64,000 bases of DNA. It comes from Polaribacter septentrionalilitoris (GTDB lineage: Bacteria > Bacteroidota > Bacteroidia > Flavobacteriales > Flavobacteriaceae). The stretch is from the NCBI RefSeq assembly GCF_009832745.1, contig NZ_VRMJ01000042.1, positions 248,001-312,000 on the forward strand, in the 5' to 3' direction. A program made the position numbers and the translations under genes. The notes under the pieces were generated by a model. The model was not told the origin of the DNA, ran no database searches, and worked only from the letters and a program-made list of their open reading frames with translations. This document shows positions 51,601 to 60,655 of the stretch, piece after piece; position 1 is the first letter of the stretch; the number at the start of each line of letters is the position of its first letter.

Positions 51601-52470
51601 TTATTTGGTTTCTTCTTCTACCCATTTATCTCCTTGAGGAGCTTTTGCTTTTGCTGGTGTTGTACCTTGTAAAGAAATAACATAGCTTGCCACTTTTGCA
51701 ATATCAGCAGATTTTAATGTTTTATCCCAAGCAATCATACCTTTACCATCTCTACCTCCTTTAGCTATTGTTGTAAAGACATTTTTTATTCCTCCACCTA
51801 AAATCCAATATTCATCTGTTAGATTTGGGCCAATAGATCCTCCTCCATCAGCTAAATGACAAGACGCACAGTTTAAATTAAATACTGCTTTACCTCTTCC
51901 TAAATCTTTAGCATCTGTTAAAAGCGTCACATTATCTGCAGTAATTAAATCAGCAGGAGCCGATTTTTGATATTCTTTTAAAGCTGCTTTAGCTTCTGCT
52001 ACCGCTAACTTATACTCAGTTGCTTGATCATTACCGTCTAAGACATGGAATCTAACTAAATATACAACCGCGAATACTATGGTAGCATAAAACATGTACA
52101 CCCACCATGGTGGAAGCGAATTGTCAAGCTCTCTAATTCCGTCATAATTATGATCTAAAACAATTTCCTCTTCCTCTTCAATGTCTTTAGCTTTGGTCCA
52201 AGATTTTAACAAGCTCTTTATCCAAGCATTAGACTCTTCTGGAACAATACCGTCTTTCTCATTTTGAAGTTCTTTGGCTTTATTATAAGCAATAACATTC
52301 ACCATTTCTTTTAAAACGACGACCATAACAAATCCGATAAGTGCTAACCAAACTAATGGATTTTCATACACGTCAAATGGGTTTTCGTACACCATAAACG
52401 ACTTTGCAAGTGCAATAAACGTAACAATTACAAAGATTATATATATTATAGATTGAAAAGATTTTTTCAT
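51601..52470 (-). CDS. ccoP: cbb3-type cytochrome oxidase subunit CcoP, single-haem form
   Basis: A 289-residue subunit with two membrane helices near the N-terminus (about residues 8-25 and 40-58) and another at about 127-145. The cytochrome c domain has one CASCH haem site, preceded by GKAVFNLN and followed by GGSIGPNLTD; a late GKGMIAWDKTL supplies the Met ligand. Proteobacterial CcoP has two haems; this one has a single site, as usual in Bacteroidota. It passes electrons to the CcoNO core. ATG at 52470, 13 bases after the ccoQ stop. Confidence 0.93.
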   Translation of the reverse strand: MKKSFQSIIYIIFVIVTFIALAKSFMVYENPFDVYENPLVWLALIGFVMVVVLKEMVNVIAYNKAKELQNEKDGIVPEESNAWIKSLLKSWTKAKDIEEEEEIVLDHNYDGIRELDNSLPPWWVYMFYATIVFAVVYLVRFHVLDGNDQATEYKLAVAEAKAALKEYQKSAPADLITADNVTLLTDAKDLGRGKAVFNLNCASCHLADGGGSIGPNLTDEYWILGGGIKNVFTTIAKGGRDGKGMIAWDKTLKSADIAKVASYVISLQGTTPAKAKAPQGDKWVEEETK

Positions 52471-52483
52471 TGTATTGAGTTTT

Positions 52484-52651
52484 TTAATGATCTAATGGTA
52501 GTTGACTTACCGTTTTTATATATTCTTTTTTTGCTGTAAAAACCCACCAAAATAAGGCTACAAAAAAAGTAAAGAAAATGACTAATGATATCATCGGATA
52601 AATTTCAATTCCGGTAATACTCTCCATGTGATTTTTTACAAATTTTAGCAT
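52484..52651 (-). CDS. ccoQ: Small cbb3 oxidase subunit CcoQ
   Basis: A 55-residue protein starting MLKFVKNHMESITGIEIYPM, with one membrane helix (ISLVIFFTFFVALFWWVFTAKK) and a charged tail. Size, single helix ending in WW, and position between ccoNO (5 bases upstream) and ccoP (13 bases downstream) identify CcoQ, which stabilises the oxidase. The sequence is poorly conserved, so the call leans on context. Confidence 0.88.
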   Translation of the reverse strand: MLKFVKNHMESITGIEIYPMISLVIFFTFFVALFWWVFTAKKEYIKTVSQLPLDH

Positions 52652-52656
52652 GACTC

Positions 52657-54852
52657 TTATTTTTTAGAAATTTTTTGTTCGTCTTTTACTTTGATATCTG
52701 TTCCTAAACGTTGTATATAAGCAATAATCGCTACAATCTCTCTGTTTTTCATTTCTACAAAAGCTTCACCATTTTCTTCAGCGTACTTCTTATCAGCTTC
52801 ATAGTTTTTAGCAAAATCAGGATCACCATATAAGTTTTGCTCAATTTGAGTACCTTGGGCTAACATATGCTCTTGTGCATTTGCAATTTCTTCATCAGTA
52901 TATGGCACACCTAAAGCAACCATTGCCTTCATTTTGCCTTCTGTATTAGATTTATCAAGCTCATTTCTAATCAACCATTTGTAAGATGGCATAATTGAAC
53001 CTGGTGATGTACTTTGCGGGTCATACATATGATTTAAGTGCCAGCTATCATTATATTTCTGACCAACTCTATGTAAATCTGGACCTGTTCGTTTACTTCC
53101 CCATAAAAATGGGTGATCGTAAACAAATTCTCCTGCTTTAGAGTATTCTCCATAACGTTCTACCTCACTTCTAAAAGGTCTTACCATTTGTGAGTGACAA
53201 CCCACACAACCTTCTCTAATGTATAAATCACGACCTTCTAACTCTAAAGGTGTATATGGTTTTACACTACTAATTGTGGGTATATTTGATTTTACCAATA
53301 GTGTTGGAATAATCTGAACTACACCTCCAATTAAAATTGCAATAGTTGCATAAATAGTTAATTTGATAGGTTTTCTTTCGATCCAAGTATGCCACCCTTC
53401 ACCTTTAGTTCTATAACTTGGAACTTTAGTTAAAGCTGCTGCTTCAGCTAATTCGTCTTCAACTCCACTACCCGATTTTACAGTTTTTACAACATTGTAC
53501 AACATTACAATTGCACCAATGATAAACATTGTTCCACCAATAGCTCTCATCCAATACATTGGAATAATTTCGTTAACTGTTTCTAAAAAGTTACCATACG
53601 TTAAAGATCCATCAGGATTAAATTGTTTCCACATAGAAGCTTGAACAAAACCTGCTACATACATTGGTAAGGCATACATAATAATACCTAAAGTACCAAT
53701 CCAGAAGTGAAAGTTTGCCAATGCTGTAGAATATAATTTTGTTTTAAACATTCTTGGGATTAACCAATACAACATCCCAAAGGTTAAAAACCCATTCCAA
53801 GCTAATGCACCAACGTGTACGTGAGCAATAATCCAATCGCTAAAGTGAGCAATTGCATTTACATTTTTTAATGATAACATTGGCCCTTCAAAAGTTGCCA
53901 TACCATAACCTGTAATGGCTACAACCATAAATTTTAAGGTTGGATCTGTTCTTACTTTATCCCAAGCACCTCTTAAGGTTAACAATCCATTGATCATACC
54001 ACCCCAAGATGGAGCAATTAACATTACTGAAAACGCAACTCCTAAATTTTGTGCCCAATCTGGTAGTGCTGAATACAATAAGTGGTGTGGTCCTGCCCAG
54101 ATATATATAAAAATTAATGACCAAAAGTGTACAATTGATAATCGATAAGAATATACTGGTCTATTTGCTGCTTTCGGTACAAAATAGTACATCAAACCTA
54201 AAAATGGTGTTGTTAAGAAAAATGCTACTGCATTATGCCCATACCACCACTGTACCAATGCATCTTGGACACCTGCGTACACAGAATAACTTTTTAAAGC
54301 ACTTACAGGTAATTCTAAACTGTTAAAAATATGCAATACTGCAACCGTAACAAATGTTGCTAAGTAAAACCAAACTGCTACGTATAAATGACGTTGTCTT
54401 CTTTTTAAGATTGTCCAAATCATGTTTACACCAAAAGCAACCCAAACCAAAGCAATTGCAATATCTATTGGCCACTCAAGTTCTGCATATTCTTTGGAAG
54501 TTGAATACCCTAAAGGAAGGGTTATTGCAGCTGCAACAATAATTAATTGCCAACCCCAAAAATTAAACTTGCTTAAAAAATCGCTTGCCATTCTTGTTTT
54601 TAACAAACGCTGCAAAGAATAATATACACCTGCATACATTGCGTTACCAACAAATGCAAAAATCACAGCATTTGTGTGTAATGGTCTTAAACGACCAAAA
54701 CTTAACCACGAAATTCCGTCGGTTAAATTAGGGAATAAAAACATGAAGGCTAAAAGTAGTCCAACTGTAAAACCAACAATACCCCAAAGTAGTGTTGCGT
54801 AGATGAAATTTTTTACGATCTTATTATCGTAATAAAATTGTTGCATTTCCAT
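52657..54852 (-). CDS. ccoNO: Fused cbb3-type cytochrome oxidase subunits I and II (CcoN-CcoO)
   Basis: The 731-residue catalytic core of the high-affinity terminal oxidase. The CcoN part (about 1-470, twelve helices) has RPLHTNAV (haem b ligand), WWYGHNAVAFF, WAGPHHLLYSALP (CuB ligands) and IIAHVHVGALAWNG (haem ligands). After a linker and one more helix comes the CcoO cytochrome domain (about 515-725) with EGCVGCHSQMVRPFRSE and a late Met ligand region. The N-O fusion is characteristic of Bacteroidota. It lies 11 bases after ccoS. Confidence 0.96.
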   Translation of the reverse strand: MEMQQFYYDNKIVKNFIYATLLWGIVGFTVGLLLAFMFLFPNLTDGISWLSFGRLRPLHTNAVIFAFVGNAMYAGVYYSLQRLLKTRMASDFLSKFNFWGWQLIIVAAAITLPLGYSTSKEYAELEWPIDIAIALVWVAFGVNMIWTILKRRQRHLYVAVWFYLATFVTVAVLHIFNSLELPVSALKSYSVYAGVQDALVQWWYGHNAVAFFLTTPFLGLMYYFVPKAANRPVYSYRLSIVHFWSLIFIYIWAGPHHLLYSALPDWAQNLGVAFSVMLIAPSWGGMINGLLTLRGAWDKVRTDPTLKFMVVAITGYGMATFEGPMLSLKNVNAIAHFSDWIIAHVHVGALAWNGFLTFGMLYWLIPRMFKTKLYSTALANFHFWIGTLGIIMYALPMYVAGFVQASMWKQFNPDGSLTYGNFLETVNEIIPMYWMRAIGGTMFIIGAIVMLYNVVKTVKSGSGVEDELAEAAALTKVPSYRTKGEGWHTWIERKPIKLTIYATIAILIGGVVQIIPTLLVKSNIPTISSVKPYTPLELEGRDLYIREGCVGCHSQMVRPFRSEVERYGEYSKAGEFVYDHPFLWGSKRTGPDLHRVGQKYNDSWHLNHMYDPQSTSPGSIMPSYKWLIRNELDKSNTEGKMKAMVALGVPYTDEEIANAQEHMLAQGTQIEQNLYGDPDFAKNYEADKKYAEENGEAFVEMKNREIVAIIAYIQRLGTDIKVKDEQKISKK

Positions 54853-54863
54853 ATTTACTTGAT

Positions 54864-55040
54864 TTAATTCTGTTTAGTTAGTTTCTTTTTTTCTTTGACC
54901 AATTCATCATCGAACAACATTCTTACTGATGGTGTATACATATCATCATATTGCCCTCTTTTGGTAGAGAGAATGAATATTATAAAAAAAGCTATTGCTA
55001 CAATAATACTTATTGAAAGTAGTAGGTATATTACGCTCAT
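54864..55040 (-). CDS. ccoS: cbb3 oxidase maturation protein CcoS
   Basis: A 58-residue protein with one N-terminal helix (MSVIYLLLSISIIVAIAFFII) followed by the conserved STKRGQYDDMYTPSVRML. CcoS is required to insert cofactors into the cbb3 core. ATG at 55040 is chosen over an upstream in-frame start at 55100 because homologues begin MSVIYLL. An exact -7 box (55064-55071) also lies between them, and the FNR-like site (55094-55107) would overlap the longer version. Confidence 0.93.
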   Translation of the reverse strand: MSVIYLLLSISIIVAIAFFIIFILSTKRGQYDDMYTPSVRMLFDDELVKEKKKLTKQN

Positions 55041-55063
55041 ATCTTGCCTGATAATTGATTTAT

Positions 55064-55071
55064 CAAAATTA
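55064..55071 (-). promoter_or_regulatory. TAnnTTTG -7 box for the ccoS-ccoNOQP operon
   Basis: TAATTTTG on the minus strand is an exact match, 23 bases before the ATG at 55040. It is paired with an FNR-like palindrome at 55094-55107 at class II activator spacing. Confidence 0.65.
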
Positions 55072-55093
55072 ATGTTGATTGTTTTATTAAAAT

Positions 55094-55107
55094 ATGACAA
55101 ATGTCAT
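55094..55107. promoter_or_regulatory. FNR-like operator upstream of ccoS
   Basis: ATGAC-AAAT-GTCAT: a perfect inverted repeat with a 4-base spacer, fitting the Crp/Fnr half-site pattern NTGAY-N4-RTCAN. Its centre (55100.5) is 36.5 bases upstream of the end of the -7 box, about -41 from the expected transcript start. The likely regulator is the FNR-type protein at 59732. Confidence 0.6.
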
Positions 55108-55133
55108 GTCTTTGTAATTTTCTTAAAAATTTG

Positions 55134-56498
55134 TTAAATAGTCATGGAAAACAATTGTGTTTTTGGTTTGTTCTTTAATAAATGTACATCAAAAGCCATA
55201 CAAATATTCCTCACAAAAGGTCTTGACTTCTCTGGTATAGATAGTTTATTTTCCTCAATTTGTACTAAACCATCATTTTCCATTTCTTTTAATAGTTCTA
55301 AATGATTTTCTATATTTTTAATTTGCATGGTTTCTTTTTCCCAAGAAGTAGAAAAATGACACATCATATTTAAAATATGCTTTCTGATAATTTGATCTTC
55401 TTTAGATAATAAATGTCCTCTAAAAATTGGCAGTTCTCCTTCATTTACAATTTGTTGATACTCTTTTACCGTCTTTACATTTTGTGCAAAGGCATACCAA
55501 GAATCTGAAATTGCAGACATTCCTAACCCAATCATTAATTGAGTTTTGTTAGCGGTATAGCCCATAAAATTTCTGTGTAAGGTTTTATTGATAGTTGCTT
55601 CATACAAACCATCTGTTTTTAATGCAAAATGATCCATACCAATTTCTTCATAACCCAATTCTGCAAATAGCTCTTTACCAATCTCATAGAGTTTTCTTTT
55701 CTCATCATTCTTTGGCAAATCATCTTCATTAAAACCTCTTTGCCCTACTCCTTTTACCCAAGGAACATGGGCGTAACTGTAAAATGAAATTCTATCTGGT
55801 TGTAACTCTTTGGTTTTATTTATAGTATGAATTACATTTTCTTTGGTTTGAAATGGCAATCCAAAAATCAAATCATGACTCACAGAAGTATACCCAATTT
55901 CACGAGACCATTTTGTTACCTTTTCTACTGCTTCAAAAGGCTGAATTCTATGAATTGCTTTCTGGACTGTTTCATTATAATCTTGCACACCAAAACTAAC
56001 TCGTGTAAAACCACAATTGAACAGGGTTTGTAATTGTGCTTTCGTGGTGTTATTGGGATGACCTTCAAAACTAAACTCTGCTTCTGAATGTTTGTTTGAA
56101 AGTGCAAAAATACCATCCATTAAATACTCTAAATTTTCTTTTGAAAAAAAAGTTGGTGTGCCTCCACCCAAATGTAATTCTTTTATAATAGGTGTTTCAT
56201 CAACCAAAGCAACATACAGTTTCCATTCTTTTAAAACCGTTTCTATATATTCTTCCTCTACTTCATGACGTTTTGTGATGTGTTTATGACAAGCACAAAA
56301 CGTACACAAACTTTCACAAAAAGGCAAATGAATATAAAGACTGATTCCTTCTGTTGCATTACTCTCTACAAACGATTTTTTGAAAGAATTAATCCAATCT
56401 TGTTTATCAATTCCTGCTTTGTTCCAATAAGGTACAGTTGGATAACTAGTGTATCTTGGTCCTGGAATGTTGTATTTTTGTATTAGTGATTGTTTCAT
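55134..56498 (-). CDS. hemN: Oxygen-independent coproporphyrinogen III dehydrogenase
   Basis: A radical-SAM enzyme that decarboxylates coproporphyrinogen III to protoporphyrinogen IX without oxygen. The 454-residue protein has LIQKYNIPGPRYTSYPTVP, the cluster motif FCESLCTFCACHKH (CxxxCxxCxC), LHLGGGTPTF, RVSFGVQDYN, DLIFGLPFQT and GIGMSAIS-like sequence near the end. ATG at 56498 gives the usual N-terminus MKQSLIQKY; an in-frame upstream extension to 56552 is unlikely. Its place between ccoI and ccoS fits haem supply for the microaerobic oxidase. Confidence 0.94.
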   Translation of the reverse strand: MKQSLIQKYNIPGPRYTSYPTVPYWNKAGIDKQDWINSFKKSFVESNATEGISLYIHLPFCESLCTFCACHKHITKRHEVEEEYIETVLKEWKLYVALVDETPIIKELHLGGGTPTFFSKENLEYLMDGIFALSNKHSEAEFSFEGHPNNTTKAQLQTLFNCGFTRVSFGVQDYNETVQKAIHRIQPFEAVEKVTKWSREIGYTSVSHDLIFGLPFQTKENVIHTINKTKELQPDRISFYSYAHVPWVKGVGQRGFNEDDLPKNDEKRKLYEIGKELFAELGYEEIGMDHFALKTDGLYEATINKTLHRNFMGYTANKTQLMIGLGMSAISDSWYAFAQNVKTVKEYQQIVNEGELPIFRGHLLSKEDQIIRKHILNMMCHFSTSWEKETMQIKNIENHLELLKEMENDGLVQIEENKLSIPEKSRPFVRNICMAFDVHLLKNKPKTQLFSMTI

Positions 56499-56552
56499 GT
56501 GTTCTCGATACAATTTTGTTTCATTCTTCAACAAAATCACTCGAACTGACAA

Positions 56553-57251
56553 TTATGCCAATTCTAAAGCAATTTCTATCATTTCTTTAAACGTTTGTTC
56601 TCTTTCTTCTGCTGTTGTTCTTTCTTTGGTAACCAAACTATCTGATATTGTTAAGATTGACAATGCATTTACATTGTGTTTTGCTGCAACAGTATACAAT
56701 CCTGATGTTTCCATTTCTACACAAAGCACCCCATATTCTGCCCATTTTTTATAACTCTCAAAATTATCTGCATAAAACTCATCAGAACTTAAAATTCCAC
56801 CAGCTTTTACAGGAATCTTCTTTTCTTTAGCTATTTCTATTGCTTTTTGAAACAATTTAAAACTTGCTGTTGGCGCGTAATCTGCTCCGCTAAAACGAAT
56901 GGTATTTAATCCAGAATTGGTAGACGCTGCCATTGCCAAAACAATATCTCTAATTTTTACATCTTTCTGATAAGAGCCTGCAGACCCCACTCTAATTAAG
57001 TTTTTTACTCCATATTCAGTAATCAATTCTGTACAATAAATTAAAGTAGAAGGAATTCCCATTCCTGTTCCTTGCACAGAAATTGGCTTGCCTTTGTATG
57101 TTCCTGTAAAACCTAACATCCCTCTAACATCATTATATTGATTGATGTTCTTTAAAAAAGTATCTGCAATCCATTTTGCTCTCATAGGATCTCCTGGCAG
57201 TAGAATTGTTTCTGCAATTTCTCCTTTTTTTGCTGCTATATGAACACTCAT
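56553..57251 (-). CDS. deoD: Purine-nucleoside phosphorylase (DeoD type)
   Basis: It splits purine (deoxy)nucleosides with phosphate. The 232-residue protein has [51 protein letters not shown] and VEMETSGLY, and the catalytic Asp in ILTISDSL; all match hexameric DeoD enzymes. The length is normal. The start is 2 bases after the ccoI stop, so it is cotranscribed with a copper ATPase; a functional link to the oxidase genes is not obvious. Confidence 0.93.
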   Translation of the reverse strand: MSVHIAAKKGEIAETILLPGDPMRAKWIADTFLKNINQYNDVRGMLGFTGTYKGKPISVQGTGMGIPSTLIYCTELITEYGVKNLIRVGSAGSYQKDVKIRDIVLAMAASTNSGLNTIRFSGADYAPTASFKLFQKAIEIAKEKKIPVKAGGILSSDEFYADNFESYKKWAEYGVLCVEMETSGLYTVAAKHNVNALSILTISDSLVTKERTTAEEREQTFKEMIEIALELA

Positions 57252-57253
57252 AA

Positions 57254-59629
57254 TTATTGTATTTTTTTTCCTAATATATTGGTAGATATTGTTGTAAAAA
57301 CCACAATACTAATAGAACTTAAAGGCATTAAAATTGCAGCAATTACTGGCATTAATTGCCCTGTTACTGCAAAATACAATCCTACAACATTGTAACATAA
57401 AGATAGGATAAAACAGTACTTTATGATTTGCATTGCTTTTTTTGATGCCTTTATATAATTTGCTATTTTATTGAATTTTGATGCGTCTAAAATTCCATCA
57501 CAAGCAGGAGAAAAAACATTGATATTTTCTGATAACGCAATACCAACATCACTTTGCGCTAATGCACCTGCATCGTTTAAGCCATCACCAATCATCATTA
57601 CTTTCTTATTTTTTTCTTGAAGGTTGGCGACCACATTTAATTTATCCTCTGGTTTTTGATTGAATAATAATTGAGTTCCTCTAGGCAAACTCTCTTGTAA
57701 ATGCTCTTTTTCGCCTTGATTATCTCCAGAAACAACAGACAATTCATATTCGTTTTTTAGCGAATTAAAAAGAGACTCTACTCCTGTTCTATAAGAATTC
57801 TTAAAAGTGAATTTCCCCTTATAAACTTCGTTAAAACTAACATAAACTGATGTATCTAAAGTGGATTTTTCTACATCATTACTTACAAAAGATGATGCGC
57901 CTAATTTTAAATTCATATCTTGAAATGAAGCTTGAATTCCTTTTCCAACAATTTCTTTGTAATCAGAAATAGTCAAGGTTTCAATATCTTCAAATGAATT
58001 GTACAATGTTCTACTTAAAGGATGATTTGAAGCTCTTAACGAACTTTTTAACATACTTTTTTCTTGCTGATTTAACGCATCACCATCATAAGAAACAGTA
58101 TTCTCTTTATGCGTAGTTAACGTCCCTGTTTTATCAAAAATAATTGTATCTAAACTTGCTAATTTTTCGATTACAGTTGCATTTTTTAAATAGAACTTTT
58201 GTTTTCCGAAAATACGTAACATGTTTCCAAGAGTAAATGGTGCTGCCAAAGCAATGGCACACGGGCAAGCTATAATTAAAACTGCAGTAAATACATTTAG
58301 TGCTTTAGAAGCATCTATATACATCCAGAAAGCTGTTGAAAGAAATGCAATAGATAAAACAACAATAGTGAAATTTTTACTGATATTATCAGTTATGGTT
58401 TTAAAGTGTGATTTTTTATCTTTCTGAAAAACATCATTACTCCACAATTGCGTTAAGTAACTTTGAGAAACAGAAGACAATACTTCCATTTCTATAACTC
58501 CAGACAATTGTTTTCCTCCTGCAAATAATTTATCACCCGATTTTTTAGCAACTGGATCAGCTTCTCCAGTTACAAAACTATAATCAATTGCTGCATTTCC
58601 GTTAATTAGAATACCGTCAACAGGTATTAATTCTTGATTTCTAATGAGCAATCTATTTCCTTTTTCAATGTCATAAATCTGAACATTTTCTTCTTTTCCT
58701 TTAGATGAAATTCGAGTGACTGCTATTGGGAAGTAAGATTTATAATCACGCTCAAAAGACAAGAAGTTATATGTTTTTTGTTGAAAGAATTTACCTAATA
58801 ACAGAAAGAAAACCAATCCTGTGAGACTATCAAAAAAACCAGTTCCTAAGTCTAAAACAATTTCAAAAGTACTTCTTATGAATAAGACAGAAATACCAAG
58901 AGCTATAGGCACATCAATATTTAAAATTTTAGAACGCAACCCTTTAATTGCCGAAATAAAATAGTCTTTTCCTGCATAAAAAACTACAGGCAATGAAAAG
59001 GCAAACATTAGCCATCTAAAAATATTTTTATATTTCTCAATCCAGAAACCATCTACTTCAAAATACTCTGGAAAAGAGAGAAACATTACGTTTCCAAAGG
59101 CAAAACCTGCAATTCCTAATTTATAAATCAAACTTCTGTCTACTGCTTTTTTCCCAGCTTCATAATCTTCTAGACTAATGTAGGGTTCATAACCAATAGC
59201 ACTTAATAGTAAAACAATTTCTTTGAGCGACGTTTTAGAAGAATTAAAAGTAATTCTTACTTTCTTTTTAGGAAAATCAACTTGAGATGCAACTACTTTA
59301 GAGTTTAGTTTGTGTAAATTTTCTAACACCCAAATACAAGAACTACAATGTATGTGTGGAATATACAACGTTGCTATTTGTGTATTACCATCATTAAAAT
59401 CTAATAATTTATCTGCAATTTCTTTCGTATCCAAGAAGTCATATTTCCCTTGAATTTCAGTAGGAATTGCTCCTGGATTGTCTTGAAAATCGTAATAACA
59501 AGTTAAATCATTCTCAGAAAAAATTTCATAAACCGTTTTACAACCGTTACAACAAAAATTTTTATCATCAAATTGAATTAAATCATCATCACAAGAATCA
59601 CCACAGTGATAACATTGTGTAGAATTCAT
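57254..59629 (-). CDS. ccoI: Copper-exporting P1B-type ATPase of cbb3 oxidase assembly (CcoI/FixI)
   Basis: It delivers copper to the periplasmic side for the oxidase. The 791-residue protein starts with a cysteine-rich metal-binding domain ([21 protein letters not shown]), then an HMA domain with [12 protein letters not shown]. About eight membrane helices follow, including the CPC motif ([14 protein letters not shown]), the phosphorylation site FDKTGTLT and [21 protein letters not shown]. The extra N-terminal domain and the length fit CcoI. An FNR-like palindrome and near-consensus -7 box lie in the divergent region before its start. Confidence 0.94.
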   Translation of the reverse strand: MNSTQCYHCGDSCDDDLIQFDDKNFCCNGCKTVYEIFSENDLTCYYDFQDNPGAIPTEIQGKYDFLDTKEIADKLLDFNDGNTQIATLYIPHIHCSSCIWVLENLHKLNSKVVASQVDFPKKKVRITFNSSKTSLKEIVLLLSAIGYEPYISLEDYEAGKKAVDRSLIYKLGIAGFAFGNVMFLSFPEYFEVDGFWIEKYKNIFRWLMFAFSLPVVFYAGKDYFISAIKGLRSKILNIDVPIALGISVLFIRSTFEIVLDLGTGFFDSLTGLVFFLLLGKFFQQKTYNFLSFERDYKSYFPIAVTRISSKGKEENVQIYDIEKGNRLLIRNQELIPVDGILINGNAAIDYSFVTGEADPVAKKSGDKLFAGGKQLSGVIEMEVLSSVSQSYLTQLWSNDVFQKDKKSHFKTITDNISKNFTIVVLSIAFLSTAFWMYIDASKALNVFTAVLIIACPCAIALAAPFTLGNMLRIFGKQKFYLKNATVIEKLASLDTIIFDKTGTLTTHKENTVSYDGDALNQQEKSMLKSSLRASNHPLSRTLYNSFEDIETLTISDYKEIVGKGIQASFQDMNLKLGASSFVSNDVEKSTLDTSVYVSFNEVYKGKFTFKNSYRTGVESLFNSLKNEYELSVVSGDNQGEKEHLQESLPRGTQLLFNQKPEDKLNVVANLQEKNKKVMMIGDGLNDAGALAQSDVGIALSENINVFSPACDGILDASKFNKIANYIKASKKAMQIIKYCFILSLCYNVVGLYFAVTGQLMPVIAAILMPLSSISIVVFTTISTNILGKKIQ

Positions 59630-59649
59630 ATTTACTCTTTTGCCTTCTG

Positions 59650-59657
59650 CAAATTTC
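59650..59657 (-). promoter_or_regulatory. Near-consensus -7 box for ccoI
   Basis: GAAATTTG on the minus strand matches TAnnTTTG at all but the first base, 21 bases before the ATG at 59629. A weak box at activator spacing from the palindrome at 59681-59692 suits activator dependence. Confidence 0.45.
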
Positions 59658-59680
59658 TACTAAGAAACTTATTAATTATA

Positions 59681-59692
59681 TGATTTTTATCA
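59681..59692. promoter_or_regulatory. FNR-like operator upstream of ccoI
   Basis: TGAT-TTTT-ATCA, a perfect inverted repeat with the E. coli FNR core (TTGAT-N4-ATCAA minus the outer bases). Its centre (59686.5) is 36.5 bases upstream of the end of the ccoI -7 box, the same distance as at ccoS. It also lies upstream of the divergent regulator gene, at about -27, where binding could repress it. Confidence 0.6.
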
Positions 59693-59701
59693 CATTTTTA
59701 A

Positions 59702-59709
59702 TATATTTG
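59702..59709 (+). promoter_or_regulatory. TAnnTTTG -7 box for the Crp/Fnr regulator gene
   Basis: TATATTTG is an exact match, 22 bases before the ATG at 59732. Confidence 0.55.
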
Positions 59710-59731
59710 ATAGATAAATTCAAAAGGCACT

Positions 59732-60418
59732 ATGAGCAAATGTGAACAATGTATTATTCGCCAATTTAACTCCCTAAAACACTTAAGCAGAGAAGAATTG
59801 GTTAGAATGTCTAATTGTAAAACTTCAAAAATCATAAAAAAAGGAGAACCTATTTTTGATGAAGGAGAACGTTTAAAAGGTGTTTTCTGTATTAAAGATG
59901 GTGTTTGTAAGGTTTCTAAAATGAGTGAAAACGGCAGAAATCAAATAATTAGCTTAGTTACAAAAGGTGATTTATTAGGTGAAAGAAGTTTAATCTCTGA
60001 TGAGCCTTCAAACTTAAAAGCTATTGCTTTAGAAGACATGGAAATCTGTTTCATACCTAAGGAAGAAATTATGAAAGATTTAGAAAAAAATCCTTCTTTT
60101 TCTATGAGTGTTTTAAAAGACATGGCCAAAACTTTAAAATCTGCTGACAATGTAATTGTTGATATGGCTCAAAAAACCGTAAAACAACGTTTAGCGGAAA
60201 CCTTATTAAACTTAGAAAGCAAATTTGGAACAAATGAAAACGATGCCATTAATGTGCATTTGTCTCGTGAAGACATTGCTAACATCATTGGTACAGCTAC
60301 AGAATCTGCAATTCGATTATTATCTGATTTAAAAAAGAAAAAAATTATTGCTTTTAAAGGAAAAGAAATCTCGATTATAAATCTCAATGAATTAGAGAAA
60401 ATAGCTCAAGGATTTTAA
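59732..60418 (+). CDS. Crp/Fnr-family regulator, FNR-like with an altered cysteine set
   Basis: A 228-residue regulator: cNMP-binding-type beta roll (about 30-115), dimer helix (about 120-150) and C-terminal helix-turn-helix (about 165-225) with recognition helix TATESAIRLLSDLKK. Compared with E. coli FNR, C4 and C7 (KCEQCI) fall where C20 and C23 are, and C106 (EICFIP) where C122 is. The position of C29 is Asn13; another Cys lies at residue 29. An oxygen-sensing iron-sulfur cluster is therefore likely but with one different ligand. Recognition-helix Glu and Arg are kept, Ser is replaced by Ile. It is divergent from ccoI, the apparent target. Confidence 0.9.
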   Translation: MSKCEQCIIRQFNSLKHLSREELVRMSNCKTSKIIKKGEPIFDEGERLKGVFCIKDGVCKVSKMSENGRNQIISLVTKGDLLGERSLISDEPSNLKAIALEDMEICFIPKEEIMKDLEKNPSFSMSVLKDMAKTLKSADNVIVDMAQKTVKQRLAETLLNLESKFGTNENDAINVHLSREDIANIIGTATESAIRLLSDLKKKKIIAFKGKEISIINLNELEKIAQGF

Positions 60419-60431
60419 ATGTAACTTACAT

Positions 60432-60465
60432 AAAAATACTCATCTAAAAATGAGTATTTTTTTTA
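60432..60465 (+). terminator. Terminator of the Crp/Fnr regulator gene
   Basis: Stem AAATACTCAT / ATGAGTATTT with a 6-base A-rich loop, followed by a T run. It begins 14 bases after the stop. Confidence 0.92.
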
Positions 60466-60655
60466 TACTGCTATCAACAGTTAAATAAAGAAACCAACTT
60501 TCTTTTTTTAATCACTATAATAGCATCTACTTTAAGTTAAAATAAACTTATCATTTAACGAAGTCTTCACGAATTAATTATCTTTGATTTTTTAAAGAAA
60601 ATTAAAGAGTATTACACTCTCAATTATCTCTTTTAATTTTATATAATTTATATTG

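Noticed and set aside
55053..55066. TTGAT-TT-ATCAA inverted repeat near ccoS as an FNR site
   Set aside because: The half-sites are right but the spacer is 2 bases instead of 4, and it overlaps the -7 box; the site at 55094-55107 fits better.
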